Part shown: positions 12,601 through 23,339 of the stretch, in pieces
How the letters are laid out: each line of letters starts with the position of its first letter
Position numbering within the stretch: the stretch's first letter is position 1
Assembly (NCBI GenBank): GCA_016808115.1
Contig: JAEQBH010004104.1
Location: forward strand, 558,001-622,000
Length of the DNA: 64,000 bases
Source of the DNA: Tetrastigma voinierianum
Taxonomy: Eukaryota; Streptophyta; Magnoliopsida; Vitales; Vitaceae
Direction: 5' to 3'
Position numbers and translations under genes: made by a program
Notes under the pieces: model-generated
Database searches by the model: none
The model's input: the letters and a program-made list of their open reading frames with translations, nothing else
Told to the model about the DNA's origin: nothing

Positions 12601-13241
12601 TGTTAGGAAGGGGTCAGATTCGACTATTAGATTCAGATATTCTGAATGAGAGGTGAATTTATATTCTCATTAATCTACAAAGGAGGAAACATACATATTT
12701 ATACTCTAGTGTTAGGGGCAAAAAGGAAATAAAGTTAGAGTACACCAGGAGACTAAAGAGAGAAGAAAAAAAGAACTTAAATATATTAGAGACTAAACCT
12801 TACTGACCCTCGTCGAGCATACAAAAGACCCATTTGTCACATATGAACTTTATCCCAGGACCTCTAAGAGACTTATGAAGAGCATCTCGCTAGTTGGTCA
12901 TTAGAGTTGACAAAACTAGTAATCATGTAATCATTTTCTCGATGAAGTGGCAATCTACTGATGTGCTTCGGGTCCTCTCATGAAAACCGGGTTAGATGAA
13001 TACAAGACGGCTTGATTTATCACATATAAGCTTCCATCCTGCTTCATCCTTCCCAAACGGCCTTGAGGAGATGCTTCAAACTATATGAGTTCACATGTTA
13101 CGGCGCTTGGCAGCCTCGATACCGCTTCACATTAGATCCGCTACTACATCTCGCTTCTTACCTTCCAGATATTAAGTTACTCCCAAACGAACACACGATA
13201 CCTCGATGTAACGCCTATCTATGGGCATTCACTTCACCGCA

Positions 13242-13869
13242 TCACCGTGAGCCAAATAACTGCGTAGATGACTCCTCGCTCTCATAACACCATTCGACCG
13301 GTGTACCTGACATAACTGAGAATACATACAAACCAACATCCCAATGGCTATCAAGGTGATCAGAGGGAACCGATTTAACTACGCCATAGGGAAAAGAAAT
13401 GTCAGGTCGACTGATAATGAGATAGTTTAGTTTACTTACAAGTCGTCGATATCTCCCTGGATCTCGTAGAGGCTCCTCCTGAACTAATACAAGTTTGACA
13501 TTCGGATCCATAAGAGTGTCTACATGCTTATAGTCCAACATACTAGTGTTTTCCAATATATCCAAGGTATACTTCTTCTGAGAAATAACCACTTTGGAAT
13601 TAGATCGGTGATACCCGGGATGTCTAGAAAATACTTGAGCCTCCCGGCATTTTAATCAAGTGGTCAAGAGTTGTTGTCGGAAGCTTCGACCCATCAAGGT
13701 CGTCACTAGAATAGACAATGTCATCCACATAAACAATCAAGTAAATACACCGCCCAATGGGAGTATCAGTATGATGATAAAAAATGTATCGATTCAAGAA
13801 GCTCAACCATGCCAAACTCTTGAACCACTGAAATAAACCGACTAAACCAAGCTCAGGTGACTGCTTCAC
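13242..13869 (-). pseudogene. Copia reverse transcriptase / RNase H remnant
   Basis: Minus-strand frames contain CIYLIVYVDDIVYSSDD, which has the copia RT catalytic YVDD box. Then come SQKKYTLDILENTSMLDYK, DTLMDPNVKL and GRYRRLVSKLNYLIISRPDI, all standard landmarks of the copia RT C-terminal half. RNase H-like sequence (VSWK-equivalent region degraded to VEWCYE) follows. The two frames at 13869-13624 and 13592-13242 are offset by frameshifts, so no functional polymerase can be made. Confidence 0.85.
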
Positions 13870-14879
13870 TCATATAAGGAACTATAATTTGCATACCAAC
13901 CTGAACTCAGCGGAGAACAAAACCAAAGTAATGTTCGATATAAACCTCCTGGGCGATCACCATGAAAGAAGACATTCTTGATATCTAACTAGTGGCTATG
14001 AGCGTATATAAAGGCAATGTAGTAGCTGTTTAACATAAGCAATCTTGGCCACCTAGAGAAAAGTATCATAATAACCAAACCATATTGCTAAGTGTACCCT
14101 CGGGCAAACCAAATGATTTTGAGTCATCTAACTTATTAATGTGTCCCACCTTCATTGTATAAACTCACGATACCACTGAGTATTTGTCAGAGGAGCGATA
14201 AGCTCCCATGTGCCGCCAGAGGTAGATGTAAGACAAAGTGGAAACAAAGGCAAATGAGGGTAAAGATAAACGATGAAAGTAGAGAAAATTTTAAACAGGA
14301 TGTGAATTAGAAGTAGAGTGGGTACCTTTCCGAATGGCAATGGGTAGATCACCAGATGGTTGCGGAATCGGAGCAGGAGATGACTGTGGCATAGAAGATG
14401 CCTCAACACGAGGCCCTGGAGGACGATGAGGATGACGAGTATAAACTTGAAGGGGTCGAGTCATGACATCTGTAGGTGGAGAAGGGAAATTTGGAGATTG
14501 TAAAACAAGAGGAATAGATAGGACATCCGAATAGAGACACGCAGAGGAAAAGAAGGGAGGAATTTAAAGAAGGTGACATCGCCAGATATAACTAGCGACG
14601 TCCAAAGCTGGAAATGAAAAAGGAGAATAACAACACAATACCTCAAGGCGAGAATAACCTAAGATCGTGGCTTTCAACAGATTGTTCTCATTGGAGGAGA
14701 ATAAATATGAACAAAATGCATATAACCAAAGACACGAGGAGGGAGGGGTAAAAGAGAGTTGACAGGTAGGGTGCGGGTAATGAGGATCTAATCATGCAAA
14801 ATAGAGGATGTCATACGATTAATCAACATGTAGCCAAGATGCGATCCCAAAATGCTGAGGATTTATTACGATGAGGAGA

Positions 14880-14975
14880 GTGCGAGTTGTCTCAATCCAA
14901 CACTGTTTACACTCAACCACTCCATTATGTTGAGGAGTGTAAGCACAAGATGACTGGTGAAGAATCCCATGGGAA
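14880..14975 (-). pseudogene. Copia integrase catalytic-site remnant
   Basis: On the minus strand this reads GILHQSSCAYTPQHNGVVEC, the conserved copia integrase segment around the third catalytic acidic residue (YTPQ.NGV.E). The first two catalytic Asp regions are not present to the right, where sequence quickly becomes unrelated near 15010. Confidence 0.75.
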
Positions 14976-15119
14976 GACATAGAAGAAGAGAATGACATAG
15001 AGAAATATTACTTTGTATGATCACTTCTTAAAATACTTAATAAGTATTGAATTGAGTAATTTATTAAATTTTTGGAAAGATAGAAAATAACTCGGGCCTT
15101 GAGTTTTCATTAAAAAAAT

Positions 15120-16011
15120 AACTGGCATCGAGAATGACCATTATAAAAGGAATGAGAGGTGGTAAGGGCTGGTTTGAGGTGGAGAAGAAATCGCTTGAGA
15201 TTTTTAAATATGGGAGGAAGGCTAAGGGGTGTGGATTGCTGGATGTAAGTAGGAGTTTCCTTACGATTCATTGGGACCACTGGTTCGAGAGTTTATCAAG
15301 TAGTGGGAGGTTTGCTTCAAGCAAGAGCTCCCGGGAAGGATAAGTCAGAGGAGGAAGGAGGAATATCGGTTTGAGTAGCATTCCAATGGGGCAAGCTCTG
15401 GTCGTGGTTCTCCCCAGCTAATCAGAGGCGAGGAGGCTTTACACTCCAATCTTTTCCCCAGGAAGGGTCTGTGGGGATGGAAGACATTGGCAAATAAGCT
15501 AAGATCTTTGGGAGTGGGTTGTTTTATCAGGGGGTGAAAACTCTAGTTTGATCATTTTGCAAAGAGATTCAAAACTTTCCTATGCTGAGGCGGCTAAAGA
15601 ACACTATGGTAGAATGAGGAATGCAGTTTGGCTTCAGCTGAGAGATAATGAGTGGATTCTCTGGAATGGTTGAAAGCTCATTTCCTAGTTGGAAGGTGGC
15701 AGGAGGGGGAGTTATTTGTTGATTGGGGCAGATTTAGGAGATGGGGCCTGCGTGAATGGGGACTAAGGGGGCCCTTGAGAGTGTCACAGTTATCTAGAGA
15801 TGTATTCCTTTTGGATTTCGAAGATAGAAATGAAGCGGAAAGGGTGTTGCAGAGGGAATGCCGTGGGTTTGAGGGGAGAATGTTTGCATTAGAAAAATGG
15901 GGACCGGAGGTGGGATGCCTGAAGGCTGGTAGAGTAATGAAGGATTGTTGGGTGAGGGTAGTGGGATTACCTCTGGATTCACGAGTTTTTGAATTCATAG
16001 CGTTCACTTAG
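15120..16011 (+). pseudogene. LINE ORF1 fragment (DUF4283-like), plus strand
   Basis: Frames at 15134-15343 and 15652-16011 resemble plant L1-type LINE ORF1. Features include GWFEVEKKSLEI early, SYAEAAKEHYGRMRNAVWLQL in the middle, then a DUF4283-like part with LVGRWQEGEL, VFLLDFEDRNEAERVL, ALEKWGPEVGCLKAG and CWVRVVGLPL. Plant LINE ORF1 proteins bind RNA and usually end in a zinc knuckle, which is missing here. At least two frameshifts break the frame, and similarity stops abruptly at about 16011. Confidence 0.7.
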
Positions 16012-16012
16012 G

Positions 16013-17260
16013 GAGTCAGGTCTCTAATATTCCAACTAATAATCTTCAAAGCCCTTCCAAAAACCATAAACTGACCTAAACATCCCCACTAGGTCCACTT
16101 CAAGGCATCTTCTTCCTTCTAGAATAGACCTTCACTGCTGAAACATCACTGCAAAAGTCACTTGAATACCCCATTTCCTGATCTTTAACAATTCTGATTT
16201 CCATGGCCTCTAATATAGAATGTACCTCGACCAATTTGCTAGGTGAAAGCCCTTCTACCTGAAAACCCTCGCCGGAGAATTTTGGGTCACTAGGACATCC
16301 ATTCCTTGAGAAAAAATGCTCCTTTAAGTTGCGGTAGAAGTCTTCAACTCGGTGCGATCCTTAGCACATGATTCACCTCGCACTCTAGGGACTTCCGGCT
16401 CCATTACGATCCGAGGGGACACCAACATTATGGAACAAAACAACACCGCTAACAGAAAAATGGTTTGCAGATTGTTTGGGGTCAACTGAATTAGGCAATA
16501 AAGGTTGAAATTGAACGAAGTGACACACAGAGAAGGGAGTGGGAAAGGAATAAGGATCAAAAGCCCCGCCTAAGGAAAGGTCCTCGCTAGAGACTAGAGT
16601 GTAAAGAAGTAGAAGGGCATACACGATCGGAGCCAAGCCACAAGATGAGAGACCCTCACCTCCCTCAATTTTTCCGGAAGTTGTATTGAGTTTGAAACTA
16701 CCAAGCAACTTCATGCCCTTCTTCAAAGCCAGCTCACATCTTTTCTCTAAAGAGTTTTCCTTCATTGAAGCCTTTTGAAAGTTCAAATCAAGCCTTCTTG
16801 CCCTCGTTAGAAGCTTCACAAAACACGGGAGGCAAACTCTTTGCCATACCGGCATGTCGACAAAGGAGCCACTCGAAAGTTTCTCTTGATCTTTGGGAGG
16901 CTTGCAAACACTTGTTAAAAGACCCTCTCTTCATTTGGGGCACTTTAGAGTCGATGGAGCCTCTCTACTTCCTTTAATAATCTTAGACCGGCCCTTTCCT
17001 TTTCCAAAGGTGGTTTGCTTTAGGAGAACAAGGCGACCAGTCTTTTTATCCCAGAAAGCTATCTTAGACCCGTGTTGAGTAAGTAGTGGGTGTTGAGTAA
17101 GTAGTGGGCCTTTGGCTTTCAGTTAAATAGGCCTTACTTTTCTTTCTTCTTGAGCCTTATCCCCCTTCTTTTGGGCGCGATCCTGAGCAAGGGGCCGAGA
17201 GAAAGATTGTTGGGCCAAAGCCCGAAGGTTACTTCCTTGAGAGATTGAAGGCTTTGCTGT
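16013..17260 (-). pseudogene. LINE ORF1 downstream-type sequence, minus strand
   Basis: Read on the minus strand, this holds KGPLLTQHGSKIAFWDKK, TGRLVLLKQ and a 156-codon frame (16855-16385) with WQRVCLPCFVKLL and ELALKKGMKLLGSFKL. The style fits the variable region after DUF4283 in plant LINE ORF1 proteins, but this is weaker than the neighbouring fragment. It meets the plus-strand fragment tail to tail at about 16012. Twin-priming inversion would give the opposite order, so two insertions or a rearrangement are more likely. Confidence 0.45.
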
Positions 17261-17596
17261 CAAATATATTTTAAATTTATAAAATTACATATCAACCACT
17301 TGGTCAAAATTTCAAGAATTGCTTAGATATCATTTCACAGAAGCCTTATTGAGTGGAGTATCATGAAGTTCTGCTCATTTAAGCTTGAGAACTTGGTTAT
17401 TGAGTGAGTTTCAGTGAGACTTTAATGAAATTTGAACTAAATTGAAGCTTCTATAGCTTGTCCTATTTTACAACACTAATTAAAATGTTGGGTTGTTGAC
17501 TTCATACTTTCCTTTAATCATGTTGGATAATTAGATGCGTCTTTTTGTAGGGTTGAGTGCTGGTTAATCTTTGTGCTTTCATGACATTGGAGCACT

Positions 17597-18548
17597 ATGG
17601 AAAACTATTCAGGAAAAGAGGCCTCTTCAAATGGCTCTGTCTATGTTTGTAACTTGCCTCGTGGAGCAAGGTGAAACTATGTTGGCTGAATATTTTGGCA
17701 CCATTGGGTTGATAAAGGTAGTTAATCTGACTGGGTATTGTTTGAAATTCCATGAAGGTAGAAATTACAAGCCCTTTTTGGGGGTTAAACTTTGTAATTT
17801 CAAATGCTTATTAATTTCTTGAGTTTTCTTTTTCATTCACTTTCCTTTATAGAAAGAAGACAAAGAGCGGGTCGGCCGGAGAATATGGTTTCTTTAGAGA
17901 CAAAGTCACTAATGAACCAAAGGGTGATGCAAGTTTGTAACATATGAGGATACACATGCTACATTATTTCTTTATTGAGATAAAAGTTCAACAACAAAGA
18001 TTTTCATGGAAGCATCATTGGAGTATTTATGGCAGAGTCCAAGAACAAAGATGATCAATCATACAACTCAGGGAATCATGTTGGAGATCCTGATGCAGCT
18101 GGTGACTATAGGGGTCTAGAAGAAGATCCTCTTGATATAGATGGAAGTTCTAGAAGAGGTAGAGGTCGGGGTGATGCTTCAGGAAAGGCATGGCAACAAG
18201 ATGGGGACTGGTTGTGTCTGAATACAAGGTCTGTGATGTGAGATTGGTGAGCAACTCTTTCTTTTTCTTTTGTACCCTTGTGTCATTTATTTTTAAAAAC
18301 CATTGTTATGCATGTGGCTTTCTCATATGCTATTTGGTAGCAGTTGTTCAAATGTGAACTTTGCATTTCGTGGTGTGTGCAATCATTTGTGGAAGTGCTC
18401 GACAACCACGGCATGTTAGGTAGTGGTGCGGGGGCTGAGGTGGTCGGGAGGGGCGAGTGAGTGGCCCACAGCCCTGCGGGCCATGGGCGGGAGTTGAGGT
18501 GGTCCAACGGTCTTTTTGAATCAAATGATTGGCCACGTCTAATGTAAG
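17597..18548 (+). pseudogene. TAF15: Captured TAF15 (TBP-associated factor 15) gene copy, broken
   Basis: In plants TAF15 is a nuclear RNA-binding protein of the FET type, associated with TFIID, with one RRM and RanBP2-type zinc fingers. Exon 1 starts at ATG 17597 and reads MENYSGKEASSNGSVYVCNL, then, after a frameshift near 17660, ETMLAEYFGTIGLIK (the RRM start). The donor is at 17718. Exon 2 (17853-18228) holds degraded RRM sequence (RDKVTNEPKGDA, NNKDFHGSIIGVFMAESKNK), then the acidic/Gly-rich linker with DPDAAGDYRG and GKAWQQDGDWLC. The intron is 18229-18343. Exon 3 restores NTSCSNVNFAFRGVCN exactly across the splice, then an extra base breaks the finger before CGSAR. GLFESNDWP marks the start of finger 2, where Cys codons are lost and the copy ends. 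Introns are kept, so it was copied from DNA and not from mRNA. It lies inside the CACTA element. Confidence 0.87.
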
Positions 18549-19654
18549 ACTTCACCTTTCTATGCTTAATTTATATTCTTTTTGTATGTGTGATTGATTT
18601 TTTCGAAGCCCCATTGCTTTGGGTTTTAACATTTGTTTGGCTTTATAATTGTTCTTGGTCCGATCCATCTCTTACAACCTGCTTTGTTCTCTAGTCAAAG
18701 TCATGCGGATTACATTTGTCGTGTGTTGTTGGGTTTGTGTTAAATCCTTTTTCTGAAAGTGGGCTTCCCTAGTATGTTTTTAATGTGGTACATGAGATCT
18801 GCAAACAATACCATATATTCTTAAATATGTTCTCTTACCTATAAGAACATTATGTTGCACATTACTTAGATTCTTTTTTTTTTTTATAGGTATGCACTTT
18901 ACTTAGATTCTTGAAGAATTTTCTTTTGCGGGAGGGCATATAGGTTGTTCAGCATGACTACTGCTGGAATATGGGTGAAATTTGGGCTAGAATCTTTTGA
19001 TTACGGGCTTGGGCTAATTTCTTCTTCATAAGTTCTCACGGGCCGAGTCTTTGACATTTCAAAGACTTTGATTTTTATTAAGTAGCCACTGTTTCTAACT
19101 ACTCATCTCATTTCCTTAGGTCCTTGTATGGTTATTCACTTTGCTTTGGGAGTCTTTAGTTGATAAAGCATGGGTATAGATGACATCTTATGGTGGAGGC
19201 AAATATTTTTCGACAGATTCTTACGTATAATATTTCTTTACTGCTTTGCTTGTATTTTCATTTCGGCATCCTTAAGGAATTCCAGTTTTATTGAATACTC
19301 GGCATGGTTAAAGGTCCTCTCTTGAAATTACTTATGAATTTCGGGGGGCAAATCAGACCCGACCTTACTCAATTTTGATAATTTGAGATCTTTGCCGTGT
19401 GTAGAGTCCGCAATAATTAGATTAAAGACTCGGAGTCATCAATTTCAAATGATTTTATGATTGGAGATTGGATTTTGATGTCCTACTCAATTAATAAACT
19501 ATTTGACTACTGCAGTAAATGTTGAAAGTTATGTGTGGCATGAAAAATATTAGAATATTTAATTTATTTATATGTATTTGTAATTTATTTTTACATTTTT
19601 ATCCTGAGGGACCTCGTGGAGGAACTTGTGATAGTTGCTTCTCAGCCAATTGAG
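18549..19654 (+). other. Non-coding CACTA interior after the captured gene
   Basis: T-rich, intron-like sequence with no further recognisable TAF15 exon: the second zinc finger core and the basic C-terminal tail of the family were not found. The junction between captured DNA and transposon DNA lies somewhere in this stretch. Confidence 0.4.
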
Positions 19655-19936
19655 GGTTCTATGGATCTTTAACCAATTGGCTGTGATCCTATCTATTTGG
19701 AGACCATAGGAGGTCAGAAGAAGCAGCGAGTGTACAACATCGGCTCGAAGGGAGTGGCTTTTTGTTCTAGCAGTCGTGCTTCTAGTTCCTCTGTCACCTT
19801 GGCCCGATGGATGAGAGGCGATCGACGGCCAGTAATGGAAAGCGAAATGAAGCGTATTGCGATTATGGAGACAAAAATGAAAAAGAAGGATCGGCCAGTT
19901 ACTCTTTTGAAGGATGAAATGCGACAAATGAAATAA
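19655..19936 (+). pseudogene. CACTA transposase C-terminal remnant (Ptta/En/Spm type)
   Basis: The plus-strand reading PIGCDPIYLETIGGQKKQRV, followed by YNIGSKGVAFCSSSRASSSS, matches the pattern near the end of plant Ptta/En/Spm-family proteins: a conserved Gly-Gly-x-Lys-Lys-x-Arg-Val-Tyr-x-x-Gly-Ser box, then a Ser-rich stretch and a Lys/Met-rich coiled-coil-like tail (RIAIMETKMKKK to MRQMK). Upstream catalytic regions are absent, and a stop lies just before this segment. Its place close to the right subterminal block and its orientation fit the element's own gene. Confidence 0.65.
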
Positions 19937-20099
19937 ATTAATGAGATGAAAGAATGAAGAATGCAATGCAACAGCAGTGAGATGACCAATATGCGATCAC
20001 GGTTAAGCGGCCTTGATCCGATAGATGTGTGCTTGAGTTCAGTGAGCACCTTGTCCTCGCCAATTAGAGTAGGAGACAGTTAAAACTATTTCTTGAATT

Positions 20100-20571
20100 G
20101 AATGAGAATAGTGACAGAATTGTCCCTAGCTAATTTAGCTAGGGACAATTCTGTAGCTATTTCTTAATTAGCTAGGGACAATTCTGTAGCTATTTCTTTA
20201 AAATTCGACAAAAATAGTGACGGAAGTGTCCCTAGCTATATTAGCTAGGAACAATTCTGTAGCTATTTCTCTAAAATTAGACAACGATGGCGAATTTTCC
20301 TAGCTAATTTAGCTAGAGGCATTTTAAAGTCGCTATTCGGTTGAAAAATATTAGTGGTCCTTTGAATTCACGACCAAAATTAGCAAGCGAAAATATATAT
20401 TGCATTGGGAATTTAGTCGTTAAAAATAACTAGGGGAAAAATTTTTCTCGTTAATTTTTTGCGACAAGCACTTTAGTTAGGGATTATTTCTGTCGTAAAT
20501 CCGTCGCTATTCTATTTTAGCGACGGAATTTCTTCAAATAGCTAGAAATTTTACGCTATTTGGCTGTAGTG
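20100..20571. repeat. CACTA right subterminal block and TIR
   Basis: Inverted boxes of GTCCCTAGCTAATTTAGC, TAGCTAGGGACAATTCTGTA and TTTCTTAATTAGC repeat several times from about 20115, followed by TTTAGCGACGGAATTTC and the terminal CTGTAGTG. The block is less than a third as long as the left one. AAT (20572-20574) directly follows the terminus. Confidence 0.85.
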
Positions 20572-20635
20572 AATGAGATTTTTTATCAAACTAATAAAAT
20601 CATATCAAATAAATATCACACGTGGTTAAGCCTTG

Positions 20636-20778
20636 TGAAACGCCCCATGCATCGGGGCCGTCGTTTTGTTCGACTTCTACCCATATGGTTAAGCTTGAAC
20701 CCGGCTCTAATACCACTTGTAGGGAACCTTATAGATCATTTTTCTATCCATATTAATATAACATTGTCCACTTTAAGG
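20636..20778 (-). mobile_element. TRIM fragment related to the element at 4567
   Basis: TTGTTCGACTTCTACCCATA, GGTTAAGCTTGAACCCGGCT and TCTAATACCACTTGTAGGGAACC match the internal region, primer site and LTR edge of the TRIM at 4567-5132. LTR sequence from 20718 runs only to about 20778 (ATTGTCCACTTTAAGG), so the LTR is truncated. It lies 65 bp beyond the right end of the CACTA element. Confidence 0.7.
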
Positions 20779-20925
20779 TGAGGGTATAATTTAATTCAAT
20801 GACCTTTGTTTGAATTATTCTTTTAGGTTAACTTTTTCTTTTAAAACAATAGTTTATTTATTTATCATAGTCAAGTTAAAGGAAGCACACATGTGGAGAG
20901 GCAAGCTTGCCACAGGGTCTTGTCA

Positions 20926-21782
20926 TTCATATTTTAGTTATTAAATCATCTTTTTAATTACTATTCATCTTCTTAATCATCTTTGTTCACTTTTTATCCA
21001 TGTTCACTTTTTGTGAAATACTATTATTCACGTTAAAAATAATCAAATAAATCCGTTTTCTTATGGTTAAAGGTGTTCGCCATCCAATTAAATTGAAAGT
21101 ATCGATTCACATTTGGTGTGTTGGTCAGTTTTTTATAGAGGGAAAACATAAGTAAAGAACATTCTTAATCTAGTTCTCTTTTAGGGATAAGTTAATGTAG
21201 TATCAATTTCTAAAGTAAAAAGTTATCAATTATTTAAAAATAACGTTTATGAAAATAGTTAATTCATTAAATAAAATAATATTGAAGTGAATTTCACTAA
21301 AGTTGATTTTAATTATCTCACTGAATTTCTTTTTTCTAATTTGGTGTCAATAAAGGTTCTAATTTTTTTTTTTTTTTTATGTATTTATGCACGATTACTT
21401 TTAAGGAAAAAAAAAGTTGAATCATGAAAATTAATTTTTGTTAAAACTTTTATCACTTTATTTTTTTTTTCATGAACAAATTATTTCATAAATATCAATT
21501 TAATTGATAACTCTTTATTTTAAAAGTTGATATTATGTAAACTTCATTGACTTCGGGTCAAGCTTATCCATTTTCTTTAATTTGATTGCTCTTTTCAAAT
21601 TGCATGGACCTTAAAAGACATCTAAATATGGTCCCCTTTTTATTTAATTTGATTGCTCTTCTCAATTGCCCGGAACTTAAAAGACATTTAAAAATATTGG
21701 ACCCATGCCAAGAAAACGATGTTCATAACTTTTTTTCTCATGCGGAAAATTGAGTAATAAGAGGAAAACTGTAAATTGCCAA
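20926..21782. repeat. Direct duplication, copy 1
   Basis: AT-rich non-coding block with landmarks shared in order with copy 2: GTCATTCATATTTTAGTTAT, TGTTCACTTTTTGTGAAATA, GTGTTGGTCAG, ATTTCTAAAGTAAAAAGTTA, TTGAATCATGAAA, GGGTCAAGCTTATCCATTT, TTTAATTTGATTGCT and AAAATTGAGTAATAAGAG. No gene follows this copy. Confidence 0.7.
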
Positions 21783-21825
21783 AATTATTTTTTAAGATTA
21801 ACTTTAAGAAAAAAACAATATTTCA

Positions 21826-23190
21826 CAAGAGGATGTTGCCATTCATATTTTAGTTATTAAATGCCCTTTTTCATTATTATTCGTCTTTCTAATTATCTTT
21901 GTTCACTTTTAGTGAAATACTTTTATTCACTTTCATACTAATCAAATAAAGATGATTTCTTGTGGTTATAGGTGTTAAATTAAGTGAATGTATTGAAAGT
22001 GTGTGGTGTCCCACAACCTTTCAGTGAAAGTGAGAGGTTCGTAAATAAAGGAGAAACTGAGGCTGTGTATCGGTATTTTAGCAATAGGCGTGGGTGCAAA
22101 AAGAGAAAACAAATCTGAGTGGGGTTGGTTGAAAGTCGTATGTGCACCATTGAAGCCCTAAACAGTATAATATCGAGTAAAGAATTAGGTTGTTATAAAT
22201 GGTATCAAAGCCCAAACTTCAACAAAAAATGTGTTAGTGAGGATGTTGGGCCCCAAGAGGAGTGGATTGGAGTGTCTCATATTGCTCGGAGAGTGAAAGA
22301 TGAAGGTCGCGTATGAGGGCTTGAAGCTGGCTTAGTATTTTTAGTGCGTATGAGTACCAGCCTTAGAAGCAAAATTGGAGCGAGGCTAGTGGGAATCCAT
22401 ATGTGTGTAAATTCTGTACAGAAGCTTGAGCAATATCGGATGATGAGTTTAAATCATTCTGATACTCAGATTTGGTGTGTTGATCTGATACTACAGAGAA
22501 AATAAAGGAGTAATTAAAAGCATTCTTAACCTAGCATTTTTTAGATAAGATGACCCATTTTCAAAAGTCTTTTAAAGAAAGAGACACACAACTTCTTAGA
22601 ATATGCAAAATAATAAACTTGATCATTTCTCAATAGAGTTACCATAGTATCAATTTCTAAAGTAAAAAGGTTATTAATTATTTAAAAAATAATATGAATG
22701 AAAATAGTTGATTCAATAAAAAAACAATATTGAAGTGAATAAAATTCTAGTTTTTTCTAGAAATTAATTTTTTATCAAAAGAAATCATGTTTTTTTTTTT
22801 TTTTTTTTTTGTGTGTACTTATACAATATCAATTTTAAGCAAAGAAACAAATTCAGTTGAATCATGAAAGTGGTACATGAAAACTTGTCTCTTCAATTTT
22901 TTCCATGAATAAATTATTTTACAAAAATATTTTTAGATGATTGCATGATAACTCATTACTTGAAAAGTTGACAATCTGTCAACTTCATTTATTCTGGGTC
23001 AAGCTTATCCATTTGAATGTACTAACCAGTGGTTTGACATTTTTCTTTAATTTGATTGCTATTATTAATTGCGTGCACCATTAAAGGTGTTTTAAAAATG
23101 GACATTAAGAAAGATGCCAATGAAAAGAATGTTCATGACTTTTTTTTGTTTCTCTTGTAGAAAATTGAGTAATAAGAGAAAAATTGGAAA
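21826..23190. repeat. Direct duplication, copy 2, with an insertion
   Basis: This block repeats the landmarks of 20926-21782 in the same order and orientation, including GCCATTCATATTTTAGTTAT near the start and AAAATTGAGTAATAAGAG near the end (about 23160). It is longer because of an extra segment at about 21990-22465. It ends about 150 bp before the candidate peptide gene at 23340, so it may be that gene's upstream region. Confidence 0.7.
21990..22465 (+). mobile_element. LTR/TRIM-like insertion inside duplication copy 2
   Basis: This extra segment is absent from copy 1. It carries TGGTATCAAAGCC at 22200-22212, which is one change from the plant Met-tRNA primer site. Next come GGATGTTGGGCCCCAAGAGG and GTCTCATATTGCTCGGAGAG, which are typical of a common non-coding plant LTR repeat. 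A 65-codon frame across it is not convincing as a gene. The ends were not resolved. Confidence 0.45.
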
Positions 23191-23339
23191 TTGGTTGGTG
23201 GCTTCCAATTAATGCAGTGGGGTTAGTTTAAAAAGGTAGGCTCCAATCTCGTTGTTATACTAAGGGTTGGCATCTGGGGTGGTAGTCTTGTTTTCATATT
23301 CCCAGCTATCAATAGGTGATTGACAGAGGACATAAGGAG

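Larger units (their letters stand above)
12600..15010 (-). mobile_element. Ty1-copia retrotransposon fragment, degraded
   Basis: Read on the minus strand, the order is integrase remnant (about 14970-14880), Ser/Pro-rich linker, reverse transcriptase and RNase H (13869-12780), as in copia elements. Gag, protease and one LTR are missing. The left part (12600-12730) looks like LTR sequence ending near TGTTAGGAAGGGG, but a matching second LTR is absent. The fragment lies inside the CACTA element and probably inside an intron of its captured gene. Confidence 0.75.
5167..20571 (+). mobile_element. CACTA (En/Spm-type) DNA transposon carrying a captured gene
   Basis: The element begins CACTAAAAG at 5167 and ends CTGTAGTG at 20571. 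The flanking trinucleotide AAT is present on both sides (5164-5166 and 20572-20574), the 3-bp target duplication typical of CACTA elements. Both ends carry subterminal blocks of TTTAGCTAGGGA-type boxes, long on the left (to about 6960) and short on the right (from about 20100). A transposase-like remnant lies at 19655-19936. The interior holds a copy of host TAF15, a copia fragment, LINE ORF1 pieces and an LTR-like block, which explain the unusual length of 15.4 kb. No intact transposase frame is present, so the copy is non-autonomous. Which strand is transcribed is inferred from the transposase remnant and the TAF15 copy, both on the plus strand. Confidence 0.88.

Noticed and set aside
18283..18555. 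90-codon minus-strand frame
   Set aside because: It is the antisense of TAF15 exon 3, which is clearly recognisable on the plus strand.
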